DNA of 64,000 nt from Candidatus Kapaibacterium sp. (GTDB lineage Bacteria; Bacteroidota; Ignavibacteria; Kapaibacteriales; NICIL-2). Position numbers and translations under genes: made by a program. The notes below the pieces were generated by a model that was given only the letters and a program-made list of their open reading frames with translations, did no database searches and had not been told where the DNA came from. The stretch spans positions 124,001 through 188,000 of the forward strand of contig JANWWF010000002.1 of the NCBI GenBank assembly GCA_025055755.1. The letters are read 5' to 3'. Below, piece after piece: positions 1 through 8,450 of this stretch. Position 1 is the stretch's first letter, and each line of letters opens with the position of its first letter.

Positions 1-869
1 AGGGCACCACCACCGGCCAGGATAATACCTCGATCGAAAATATCTGCCGCCAGCTCAGGCGGTGTGCGCTCGAGCAAGTTCATGATTGCCTCGATAATAA
101 GGCGCACCGAATCTTCCAATGCTTCCCGAATGTCTGCCGAACTTACCTCGATCATGCGCGGAATGCCCTCGAGCAGATCACGTCCTTTGACTTCGATGAT
201 CACATCTTCTTCAATCGGATACGCAGAACCAACCTCGTGCTTGATCATTTCTGCTGTTCGTTCGCCGATGAGCATGTTATGCTTACGTTTAAAGTACTGG
301 ACAATAGCATCAGTCATCTCGTCACCGGCGACACGGATGGATTCGTCGCTAACAATGCCAGACAATGCGATGACAGCGATTTCCGTGGTTCCACCGCCGA
401 TATCCACAATCATGTTCCCGACCGACTGGTGAACCTCCAAGCCAATTCCAATAGCTGCAGCCATTGGTTCTGCAATCAGGTACACTTCCTTTGCACCTGC
501 ATGTTCTGCACTATCGCGGACTGCTCGTTTTTCCACTTCGGTAATTCCCGATGGAACGCCAATCACAACGCGCCGTATCGGCTGCCACGATTGCGATACT
601 TTACGGATAAATGCGCGAAGCATTCCTTCGGCTATCTCGAAGTCGGCGATGACACCATCCTTGAGTGGACGAATGGTGCGAATATCCTTGTGGGTTTTGC
701 CTACCATCGCATTGGCTTCGTGGCCTACAGCGATAATGTTTTTTGTGGTGCGATCGAAGGCGACAATGGATGGCTCGTTGAGAACAATGCCCCTACCTTT
801 CATCCACACCAATGTATTGGCAGTACCAAGATCGATTGCAAGGTCATTAGAAAAAAATGAGAATCTCAT
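1..869 (-). CDS. mreB: Rod shape-determining protein MreB (3' end outside window)
   Basis: Reverse-strand reading gives MRFSFFSNDLAIDLGTANTLVW...GIVLNEPSIVAFD...VGHEANAMVGKTH...VIGVPSGITEVEKRAVRDSA...AEPMAAAIGIG...MIVDIGGGTTEIAVIAL...ILAGGGAL. Open at the left edge, so absent from the ORF track. Confidence 0.95.
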   Translation of the reverse strand, partial: MRFSFFSNDLAIDLGTANTLVWMKGRGIVLNEPSIVAFDRTTKNIIAVGHEANAMVGKTHKDIRTIRPLKDGVIADFEIAEGMLRAFIRKVSQSWQPIRRVVIGVPSGITEVEKRAVRDSAEHAGAKEVYLIAEPMAAAIGIGLEVHQSVGNMIVDIGGGTTEIAVIALSGIVSDESIRVAGDEMTDAIVQYFKRKHNMLIGERTAEMIKHEVGSAYPIEEDVIIEVKGRDLLEGIPRMIEVSSADIREALEDSVRLIIEAIMNLLERTPPELAADIFDRGIILAGGGA

Positions 870-983
870 GGGTTGTGCAGAAAAAAAGGTCCTCTACCAC
901 ACCATGCCATCGAGGGCAGTGCAGCTACAATGGCATCACACAAAACTACAAACCAATTGCCACCTATAGGAATTATTGCTGCA

Positions 984-1406
984 TTATTTTGCAGCACGTT
1001 GGAACATCGAGCTCAAGTAAGCGCGGAACGACAGTTGAGCAGATGCTGCTGGTGGTGGCTCAGAGACACGCAGCGACTGTTGGGCGGGTCTTACCGGTTG
1101 CGCGCGATCTCCTTGGCTATTAGGTGTGGCGGAAAAGTTAAGGGTGGCAAGTAAGCTGACGCTGTGCTCAGTCACACCAAGTACGAGACGCTTGTCAGCT
1201 ATTTCGGCAATGACAATAGATGCTTTAGTTCCAACCGGCTGTCGTGCGATAATTCGGAGAGGAACACCATGTTCCCTGATGCGGTACGCCGCAGAACGCC
1301 GAATGATTGCAGCCACAATTCCTATCCCTATAACCGCACCAGTTAATACAAGTGCGGCTTGCACTAATGTCCAATCCATTTGTTGCGCAAGTGAACAATT
1401 CTGCAC
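984..1406 (-). CDS. fliO: FliO-like flagellar biosynthesis protein
   Basis: 140 aa; one N-terminal TM helix, then VPLRIIARQPVGTKASIVIAEIADKRLVLGVTEHSVSLLATL, typical of FliO. Confidence 0.65.
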   Translation of the reverse strand: MQNCSLAQQMDWTLVQAALVLTGAVIGIGIVAAIIRRSAAYRIREHGVPLRIIARQPVGTKASIVIAEIADKRLVLGVTEHSVSLLATLNFSATPNSQGDRAQPVRPAQQSLRVSEPPPAASAQLSFRAYLSSMFQRAAK

Positions 1407-1461
1407 ACGAACTTAGCGAATAACGCTATATTTTGGCAGTTCAATTTATGCCACCGGCGGC

Positions 1462-2268
1462 ATGCAAATCGCAGTTGTTCAAATGCAGCCACAGTATGGG
1501 AATATCCATGCAAATGTTAATCGTGTCTGTGAGCTCCTCTCGCGGGCGGATGCAGCGGTAGTAGTATTTCCAGAGCTAGCGCTCAGCGGCTACTTTTTTA
1601 CGGATAGAGAACAGCTCCGAAATGTTGCACTGGAGCTTAACTCTCCCGCCCTGCAGATGATCGAGCAAGTCGCTACTGCACAGAGGAAGGTTGCAATTGT
1701 CGGATTTCCGGAACAGGCAGGCGAGCGCATATACAATTCTGCGGTTCTCTACGATGGCTGCGGAGGAAGCTACATCTATCGCAAGACACATCTTTTTTAC
1801 CGCGAGCGCTTAGTGTTCGACGAAGGTGATACAGGCTTTTTCGTGATTGCAATTGACTGGCTCGACGTCCGCATTGGAATGATGATTTGTTATGACTGGC
1901 GTTTTCCTGAGGCAGCACGGACACTTGCGCTCCAAGGCGCCGATGTGATTGTATGTCCTTCCAATCTGGTGACGCATGTGTGGCGAATGGCAATGCCGGT
2001 GCGGGCTCTGGAAAACAAAGTATATGTTGCTGTTGCTAATCGCATTGGGAAAGAGACGCAAGGAGAAGAAACGCTCGAATTCAATGGACACTCAGCCATC
2101 TACGGGTATAATGGAACTCTCCTTGCAGAGCTACCTTCGGATACAGAAGGAATTGCTGTTGCCTCTATCGAGCCAGCATTAACACGATCGAAGTCCTTCA
2201 ACCAATTCAATGACATTTTCGCTGACCGTCGCCCTTGGGCGTATCGGTTGAGTGGGGGTGCTTCGTAG
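1462..2268 (+). CDS. Carbon-nitrogen hydrolase (nitrilase superfamily)
   Basis: Glu-Lys-Cys motifs: FPELALSGY, YRKTHLF, MICYDWRFPEAARTLALQGADVI. Confidence 0.9.
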   Translation: MQIAVVQMQPQYGNIHANVNRVCELLSRADAAVVVFPELALSGYFFTDREQLRNVALELNSPALQMIEQVATAQRKVAIVGFPEQAGERIYNSAVLYDGCGGSYIYRKTHLFYRERLVFDEGDTGFFVIAIDWLDVRIGMMICYDWRFPEAARTLALQGADVIVCPSNLVTHVWRMAMPVRALENKVYVAVANRIGKETQGEETLEFNGHSAIYGYNGTLLAELPSDTEGIAVASIEPALTRSKSFNQFNDIFADRRPWAYRLSGGAS

Positions 2269-2273
2269 ATTTG
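2266..2273 (+). promoter_or_regulatory. Candidate Bacteroidota-type -7 box (TAGATTTG) upstream of pspA
   Basis: Matches TAnnTTTG, about 36 nt before the pspA start; overlaps the upstream stop codon. Confidence 0.35.
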
Positions 2274-2308
2274 AAAAGTAAAATTGTTCGGTCACTGTAA
2301 TTCCTGCC

Positions 2309-2998
2309 ATGAGTATCTTTCGTCGCATTGCAGATATTTTCAAAGCCAATGTCAATGACGTACTTGACCGCGCCGAGGACCCTGAGAAAATGCTCAAACA
2401 GATGGTCCTCGAAATGGAGGAGTCCGTCAACAAAGCTACGCTGGCGGTCGCGCAAGCAATAGCCAATGAGAAGTCGTTAGAGCGAAAGATTGCAAAAGCA
2501 CAGGAACAATCACGCGATTGGCAACAGAAAGCAGTGCAGGCTCTTCAGGCAGGGCGGGAAGATCTTGCTCGTGCTGCATTGGAGAAAAAAGCGGTAGCTG
2601 ACCGCAATGTCGCCGATCTGCAACCGATCTATGAGCAAGCAAAAGCGACAACGGCGAAGCTTCGCCAGCAGCTCGATCAGCTCAAAGCAAAACTCGATGA
2701 AGCACGTGCACGGCAGAGCACACTTATTGCGCGATCACAAGCAGCAAAGGCACAAAAACAAATTGCTCAAGCATTCAGTGGTGTAGGGTCTGATGCCTTT
2801 GCTAAGTTCGATAAGTTCGAGGGAAAGATCGAGCAATTAGAAGCAGAGGCAAGTGCCTTCGAACAGCTTGCCGGGGAAAGTACCTCGCTTGAACAAGAGT
2901 TCAAAATGCTCGGATCAAGTGCTGCTGTGGAAGAAGAGCTTGCAAAGCTCAAAGCTGCGTTAGGACAGCTTCCCCCCGGTGTACAAGAACAAAAGTGA
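2309..2998 (+). CDS. pspA: PspA/IM30 (Vipp1) family protein
   Basis: MSIFRRIADIFKANVNDVLDRAEDPEKMLKQMVLEMEE, then long coiled coil. Confidence 0.9.
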   Translation: MSIFRRIADIFKANVNDVLDRAEDPEKMLKQMVLEMEESVNKATLAVAQAIANEKSLERKIAKAQEQSRDWQQKAVQALQAGREDLARAALEKKAVADRNVADLQPIYEQAKATTAKLRQQLDQLKAKLDEARARQSTLIARSQAAKAQKQIAQAFSGVGSDAFAKFDKFEGKIEQLEAEASAFEQLAGESTSLEQEFKMLGSSAAVEEELAKLKAALGQLPPGVQEQK

Positions 2999-3035
2999 TT
3001 TTCTCTGATTGTCCCACCTATCGTCAAGATGGCGT

Positions 3036-3476
3036 ATGTCAACACCGCAAGAACTTATTCAAGCCACTCAACAGCGCGTTGAGAGCATACTCCGAGATGC
3101 ATTCCCTGAATACGTCCCATTTACAAATGGATCATTTGCTGTTACTCATGGTTCGACGCAGGTAGTTATAGTCGTCCGCCCGTTTACCGAAACTGAGTGT
3201 GTCGTAGAGTGCATGGCACATGTCGTCTCTGGTGCGCACATCACCGAAGAGCTTATGCGATTTCTTCTACGGAAAAATGCTGAAATTCACTTGGGTGGCT
3301 TCGGGTTACTCTTCGACGACACCATCATTTTCAGCCACTCGATAACTGCGTCGAACATGGACCGCAACGAGCTTGTGACGACCGTCATGAGCGTAGCAAT
3401 CATCGCTGACCACTACGATGACGAAATCGTAGCAATGGCTGGCGGACAGCGTGCTGCAGATGTACAAGTGGAGTAG
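3036..3476 (+). CDS. YbjN / T3SS-chaperone-like domain protein
   Basis: MSTPQELIQATQQRVESILRDAFPEYVPFTNGSFAV...LMRFLLRKNAEIHLGGFGLLFDDTIIFSHSI. ORF opens at 3009; start placed at internal ATG. Confidence 0.55.
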   Translation: MSTPQELIQATQQRVESILRDAFPEYVPFTNGSFAVTHGSTQVVIVVRPFTETECVVECMAHVVSGAHITEELMRFLLRKNAEIHLGGFGLLFDDTIIFSHSITASNMDRNELVTTVMSVAIIADHYDDEIVAMAGGQRAADVQVE

Positions 3477-3562
3477 CTGCGCCACAATTACAGGGTGTAT
3501 TAAACCTTTTTCTCCATCGGTGCGTCCAAGGACGCGGTTTTCCGCCTGCTTTTTTGCATTGA

Positions 3563-4159
3563 ATGGAAATGACGCACGCGATGGCATTATCAAATGAGGA
3601 TGCAGCCTTAGTCGAGGACTATCTCCACGGCAATCGGGAGCAAGCAGCAGCACGTTTTGTGCAGCAGTATCAGCGCTTTGTCTATGGCGTTGCATTGCGC
3701 CACCTTGGGGGTAACCACCAAGATGCCCAAGATGTTGCCCAGGAGACATTCATCCGTGCTTTTCGTTCTTTGCATCGCTTCAAGGGGGAAAGCTCCCTCC
3801 AAACCTGGCTCTATCGCATTGCAGTAAACACCTGCCTTTCATATCGTCGGCGCTGGCGGCGGTGGATACGGCTTGATAGCATAGTTGAAACTGCCGACGA
3901 ACTTGTTTCCTCGCTGCCACTGCCTGATCGAGAAGTCGAGGACGGAGAGTTTCTCGATAGTTTTCTCCGCCTTCTTGAGCAATTGCCTCCGAAGCAGCGG
4001 GAGACGTTTTATCTGCGCTATGTTGAAGGCTTAAGCTACGAAGAAATTTCTCGAATGCTTGGCGTATCGGTCAGTGGATTGAAAGCCAATTACCACCACG
4101 CAATACGCAAACTTGCCACTATGCTTGGTGCTCTACCTTCGAACGGAAAGAGAACATGA
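3563..4159 (+). CDS. ECF (sigma-70 family) RNA polymerase sigma factor
   Basis: Region 2 DAQDVAQETFIRAFRSLHRFKGESSLQTWLYRIAVN; region 4 LPPKQRETFYLRYVEGLSYEEISRMLGVSVSGLKANYHHAIRKL. Confidence 0.93.
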   Translation: MEMTHAMALSNEDAALVEDYLHGNREQAAARFVQQYQRFVYGVALRHLGGNHQDAQDVAQETFIRAFRSLHRFKGESSLQTWLYRIAVNTCLSYRRRWRRWIRLDSIVETADELVSSLPLPDREVEDGEFLDSFLRLLEQLPPKQRETFYLRYVEGLSYEEISRMLGVSVSGLKANYHHAIRKLATMLGALPSNGKRT

Positions 4160-4764
4160 CACAGGAAGAAATTCGCATTCTATTGCCGGATTATGTGACA
4201 GGTTCACTTGGCGAGGATGAGCGAAAGACAGTCGAGCTCGCCCTTGCACAATCGCCAGAACTCCGGGCAGAGCTGGAGATGATTCGTACTGTGTTTGACA
4301 GGTTCCCTGCAGCCATGCTGCGTCGGGAATTGGAGTGGAGAGCACGTAATGTGCGAGTTCATCTTTCGGAAAACTCCTCATTCGACGGGCAACGGTGGCG
4401 CAGTGTTGCGAGCCTTGTTGCGGCGACAGCAACGCTTGCTATTGTGATCCTGACTGGTGTGCTGGTTCAGCGCAATGCTGAACCTGTGCAATTTCCGCTT
4501 GATACACCGGCATACCTTTCAGATAAGGCAGCGCACCAATCCAATAGCAGTAGCCCGCCACGCGGACTGGTAGCACCCGAGAGCCTTATGGCAGCAATCT
4601 CTCCGTTGTCGGACCGCAAAGCCCTGCTTAGCGACAGTGCTGCCTTAGGCGTTGATGCTGCAGCATTAGAGCCATACATATGGATGGCATATCCTGAATC
4701 AGAGATTGACTCTACCGTTGTTTACCACTTTGTGGAGGTGTTTAGCAATGTTTCCATCGAGTAA
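4156..4764 (+). CDS. Putative membrane anti-sigma factor
   Basis: 4-bp ATGA overlap with the ECF sigma gene; N-terminal LLPDYVTGSLGEDERKTVELALAQSPELRAELE fold, then one TM segment and an exported C-terminus. Confidence 0.7.
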   Translation: MTQEEIRILLPDYVTGSLGEDERKTVELALAQSPELRAELEMIRTVFDRFPAAMLRRELEWRARNVRVHLSENSSFDGQRWRSVASLVAATATLAIVILTGVLVQRNAEPVQFPLDTPAYLSDKAAHQSNSSSPPRGLVAPESLMAAISPLSDRKALLSDSAALGVDAAALEPYIWMAYPESEIDSTVVYHFVEVFSNVSIE

Positions 4765-5263
4765 AGTCGTTGCGTTGATCTTGCTTGCCTGCATTGGTAG
4801 TACACTCGCAATAGGACAGGAAGATAGTGTTGGGCGTGCTGCACGCCGACTTGCACAGTTCAAAAAACTTCGTCTTATCGAAATCCTTAACCTGGATGAG
4901 AGCACGGCGGAAAAGTTTTTTGTTCGCTACAACGAGGGACAGAAAAAAATTGACCAAGCGCGGCAGGCAATGCAACAGTCTGTCCGTCAGCTCGAAGAAG
5001 CTATTCGTGCAAATGCACCTGATGCAGAACTCAATGCTAAAAGTGAACAGGTAATAAAGCAAATACAGCAAGTTACTCAAGCTATCATCGAACGCCAAAC
5101 GGCAGTGCGTCCGCTTCTCACTGCGCAACAGTATGCAAAACTTGTCGTGTTCGAAGTGCGCTTTATGGAGGCATTGCAACGAGTGCTCCAGCAACGAGGA
5201 GCGTTAAAAGGTCTGCGAGAACGTGACCGCCGTCGGCTGCCTCCATTTGAACAACCAGACTAA
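4748..5263 (+). CDS. Spy/CpxP-like periplasmic protein
   Basis: Signal peptide MFPSSKVVALILLACIGSTLAIGQ, then an all-helical Spy-like region ending LLTAQQYAKLVVFEVRF (LTxxQ-like). Overlaps the anti-sigma gene by 17 bp. Confidence 0.6.
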   Translation: MFPSSKVVALILLACIGSTLAIGQEDSVGRAARRLAQFKKLRLIEILNLDESTAEKFFVRYNEGQKKIDQARQAMQQSVRQLEEAIRANAPDAELNAKSEQVIKQIQQVTQAIIERQTAVRPLLTAQQYAKLVVFEVRFMEALQRVLQQRGALKGLRERDRRRLPPFEQPD

Positions 5264-6480
5264 CCGAGCAGGGCAGCAATCGAGGCGCTGAGCATGTTTG
5301 TCAGAGCGCCAATGGTCATCGCTCGCCAACCAAGCTGGACTATCTCGCTGCGTCGCTCAGGCACAAGTGAGCCAATGCCTCCGATCTGGATAGCAATCGA
5401 ACTAATGTTGGCAAAACCGCAGAGGGCATACGTTGCGATCATTGCGCCGCGCGGAGATATAGCTCCGCGCTGAATCATCCCTGCCAAATCAGTATATGCC
5501 ACAAATTCGTTGGCAATAATTTTGGTGCCCAGCAGTTGGGCTACTGTGAATACATCATCGCTTGGGACACCAAGCAAATATGCCAAGGGCAGGAATATCC
5601 ATCCCAACAGTTGTCGCAGCGAGCTTGGCATCCATGGAATCAACGAGTGCAGCCAGCCAAAGCCTGCATCAAGGAGTGCCATCAGTGCAATAAACGCCAA
5701 AAGCATTGCAATGACATTGAGTGCCAGCATGAGGCCATCACGTGCACCACTGGTGGCGGCATCGAGAATGGAGCTGGTGGTGCGCACGGTGCGGTAGGCA
5801 TCCATGGGCTGTTCGGTGCCAAGAGGTGGAAGGGCGATTTTCGCTAACATTAGTCCGCCCGGTGCAGAAAGTAGTGACGCAGTGATCAACGCTTGTGCTG
5901 AAATACCAAGCTGCACATATGCACCGAGCACAGAGCCAGCAATTGTTGCAAACCCGCCGACCATAATCGCGTGGAGCTCAGAAATCGTCGCAGTTCCCAA
6001 ATAGTGGCGTACCAGTATGGGTGCTTCGGTCTGCCCGAGAAAAATGTTTGCCGCTGCCGAAAGAGACTCTGGACCGGATGTGCGCATGGTTCGTGCCATG
6101 ACCCACGCAACGGCATAAACGATGCGCTGGATAATGCCTAAGTGATAGAGAATGCTAATGACCGAGGAAAAGAAAATGATAGTCGGTGCAATGATGAGTG
6201 CTACTTGCATTCCGAATGTCGATCGGTATGCTGGATTGACCAGGTTCCCAAACAAGAACTCCGCACCGCGATTAGCATAGCTGAGAAAACCAGTGACCGC
6301 CTTGCTAATCTGTTCGAACATCGCAACGCCCCATGCACTCTGCAGGAGCCACAAACCAAGCAGAAGCTGCAGCGATAATCCCCATCCCACAATGCGCCAA
6401 GGGAAGCGCGTTCCCCGCGGTGCCAGCAGACGTGCGATGGCAAGGCAACTAAGAATTCCCCCAATGGCAATCCACCGCAT
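5260..6480 (-). CDS. nupC: Concentrative nucleoside transporter (NupC/CNT family)
   Basis: Multi-TM; FFSSVISILYHLG, LGQTEAPILVRHYL, GVPSDDVFTVAQLLGTKIIANEFVAYTDL, ALCGFANISSIAIQIGGIG. Confidence 0.93.
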   Translation of the reverse strand: MRWIAIGGILSCLAIARLLAPRGTRFPWRIVGWGLSLQLLLGLWLLQSAWGVAMFEQISKAVTGFLSYANRGAEFLFGNLVNPAYRSTFGMQVALIIAPTIIFFSSVISILYHLGIIQRIVYAVAWVMARTMRTSGPESLSAAANIFLGQTEAPILVRHYLGTATISELHAIMVGGFATIAGSVLGAYVQLGISAQALITASLLSAPGGLMLAKIALPPLGTEQPMDAYRTVRTTSSILDAATSGARDGLMLALNVIAMLLAFIALMALLDAGFGWLHSLIPWMPSSLRQLLGWIFLPLAYLLGVPSDDVFTVAQLLGTKIIANEFVAYTDLAGMIQRGAISPRGAMIATYALCGFANISSIAIQIGGIGSLVPERRSEIVQLGWRAMTIGALTNMLSASIAALLG

Positions 6481-6488
6481 CGCTTGGC

Positions 6489-8321
6489 TTACTCGACAGT
6501 GACGGATTTTGCCAAATTGCGGGGTTTATCTACGTCGCAGCCGCGGGCAACAGCAATGTAGTATGCCAGAAGTTGGAGAGGGATAGTTGTTAGAATCGGC
6601 GTAAGGAGCGGATGGGTCTCAGGTACATAGATGACATGATCAGCAAGTTCGCTAATGCGTCTATCCCCTTCGGTAGCGATTGCAATGATGCGCCCATGAC
6701 GAGCTTTCACTTCCTGGACATTGGAGATGATTTTCTCGTAGATTTCATCGCGGGTGGCAATGAACACCACTGGCATATTCTCGTCAATGAGCGCTATAGG
6801 ACCGTGTTTCATCTCGGCAGCGGGATAGCCCTCGGCGTGGATGTAGGAAATTTCCTTAAGCTTGAGTGCTCCTTCGAGTGCGACAGGGAAGTTTACCCCT
6901 CTGCCCAAGTAGAGAAAGTTCGAGCGGTCAGCATACTCGTGTGCGATTTGCTCAATGGCCGGGGCTGTGTCGAGAATCCGCGCGATGCTGTCCGGTATGC
7001 GGCTTAGCTCATAGGCAAGATGGAATCCTTCCCCAACCGAGAGATCGCGTTGGCGTCCTAAGTACAGTCCCAGGAGGGAAAGAACTGCCAACTGCGATGT
7101 AAACGCCTTCGTCGAAGCCACGCCAATTTCTGGACCGGCATGTAAGTACACACCTGCATCCGTTTCGCGGGCGATTGTCGAGCCGACGACGTTCACAATA
7201 CCGAGAATGGTTGCGCCTTTAAGCTTTGCTTCCCGCAGTGCAGCCAGGGTGTCGATGGTTTCCCCCGATTGTGAAATGCCGATGACAATATCATCGGGAT
7301 AAATCACTGGATTTCGGTAGCGTAGCTCCGAGGCATATTCTACCTCGACGGGAATTCGGGCCAGCTGTTCGATGATGTATTCCCCTACCAGGGCTGAATG
7401 CCAGGACGTTCCACAACCGGTCAAAATGATGCGTCGTGTAGCACGGAGCTTGGCTGCAACTGGTGTGAGGCCACCCAGCTTTGCGTTGCCTTGCTCAATA
7501 AGCAAACGCCCTCGAATAGAGTCTCGGAAAGTAGAGGGTTGCTCGAAAATCTCTTTGAGCATGAAGTGGGGAAAGTTCCCTCGCTGGATTTGCTCTAGTT
7601 CGAAGTCTAATTCATGGATCTCGGGGGCAATAAATTCATCGCCTATGGTTTTTGTCACATATCCATTGCGGTGAAGGATGGCGATTTCATCATCGCGCAG
7701 GTACACAACACGCCGAGTATGCGCAACAATAGCTGAGGCGTCGGATGCAACGAGGTATTCATTATCACCGATGCCCACTACAATTGGGGAACCACGCCGT
7801 GCAGCAATGAGCATGTCTGGCTCATCCCTGGAGAGGATTGCCAAGCCGAAGGTTCCTTCCACCTCTTGGAGTGCTGTGCGGACGGCAAGTTCAAAATCCC
7901 CCAATCGCTCGTAAAGCATACCGATAAAGACTGCCAGAACTTCAGTGTCGGTGTCGGAGCGAAAGGAGTATCCTTCGCGCTCTAATTGCGTTTTGAGAAC
8001 CGCGTAATTTTCAACGATACCATTGTGGATGAGAACAATTCGTCCCGTTGCATCAGTGTGAGGGTGAGCATTGATATCTGTGGGTTCCCCATGGGTTGCC
8101 CAGCGTGTATGACCAATACCTAACGTGCCAGGAAAGTACCCGTGCTCGACTTCGGCTGCCAGTTGTGCAACCTTTCCTGCTCGTTTTGCAATGCGGATTG
8201 TAGTACCGTCGCATACTGCAATCCCGGCCGAGTCGTAGCCACGGTATTCAAGGTTTCGTAGCCCTTCCAGAAGAATAGGCAGTGCTTCTCGTTGACCAAT
8301 GTAGCCGATAATGCCGCACAT
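6489..8321 (-). CDS. glmS: Glutamine-fructose-6-phosphate aminotransferase
   Basis: MCGIIGYIGQREALPILLEGLRNLEYRGYDSAGIA; HTRWATHG; SIS domains; C-terminal DKPRNLAKSVTVE. Confidence 0.98.
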   Translation of the reverse strand: MCGIIGYIGQREALPILLEGLRNLEYRGYDSAGIAVCDGTTIRIAKRAGKVAQLAAEVEHGYFPGTLGIGHTRWATHGEPTDINAHPHTDATGRIVLIHNGIVENYAVLKTQLEREGYSFRSDTDTEVLAVFIGMLYERLGDFELAVRTALQEVEGTFGLAILSRDEPDMLIAARRGSPIVVGIGDNEYLVASDASAIVAHTRRVVYLRDDEIAILHRNGYVTKTIGDEFIAPEIHELDFELEQIQRGNFPHFMLKEIFEQPSTFRDSIRGRLLIEQGNAKLGGLTPVAAKLRATRRIILTGCGTSWHSALVGEYIIEQLARIPVEVEYASELRYRNPVIYPDDIVIGISQSGETIDTLAALREAKLKGATILGIVNVVGSTIARETDAGVYLHAGPEIGVASTKAFTSQLAVLSLLGLYLGRQRDLSVGEGFHLAYELSRIPDSIARILDTAPAIEQIAHEYADRSNFLYLGRGVNFPVALEGALKLKEISYIHAEGYPAAEMKHGPIALIDENMPVVFIATRDEIYEKIISNVQEVKARHGRIIAIATEGDRRISELADHVIYVPETHPLLTPILTTIPLQLLAYYIAVARGCDVDKPRNLAKSVTVE

Positions 8322-8353
8322 AAACCAATGACGATCGGGAAGTGTTCACATCC

Positions 8354-8361
8354 CAAAATTA
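8354..8361 (-). promoter_or_regulatory. Candidate -7 box (TAATTTTG) upstream of glmS
   Basis: Minus strand TAATTTTG matches TAnnTTTG, about 33 nt before the glmS start. Confidence 0.4.
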
Positions 8362-8450
8362 GTATTCGCTCTTCCGTGGTAGAGAAGAGGACACACCAAC
8401 TTTCCAGCCTCGCCTTTGATACAACTGCCGTGCCAGGGATGTAGAGACGT

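Noticed and set aside
64-860. Plus-strand ORFs 64..432 and 237..860
   Set aside because: Antisense shadows of mreB; the reverse strand reads a clear MreB through the window edge.
3502-3540. Hairpin (GCGTCCAAGGACGC with flanking AAACC/GGTTT) upstream of the ECF sigma gene as a terminator or riboswitch
   Set aside because: Short stem and weak T-run; matches no riboswitch I know. Left unannotated.
8414-8432. Possible sigma-54 site upstream of glmS (TGGCAC-GGCAG-TTGTA, minus)
   Set aside because: The essential GC at -12 is GT; a TAnnTTTG box closer to glmS is more plausible.
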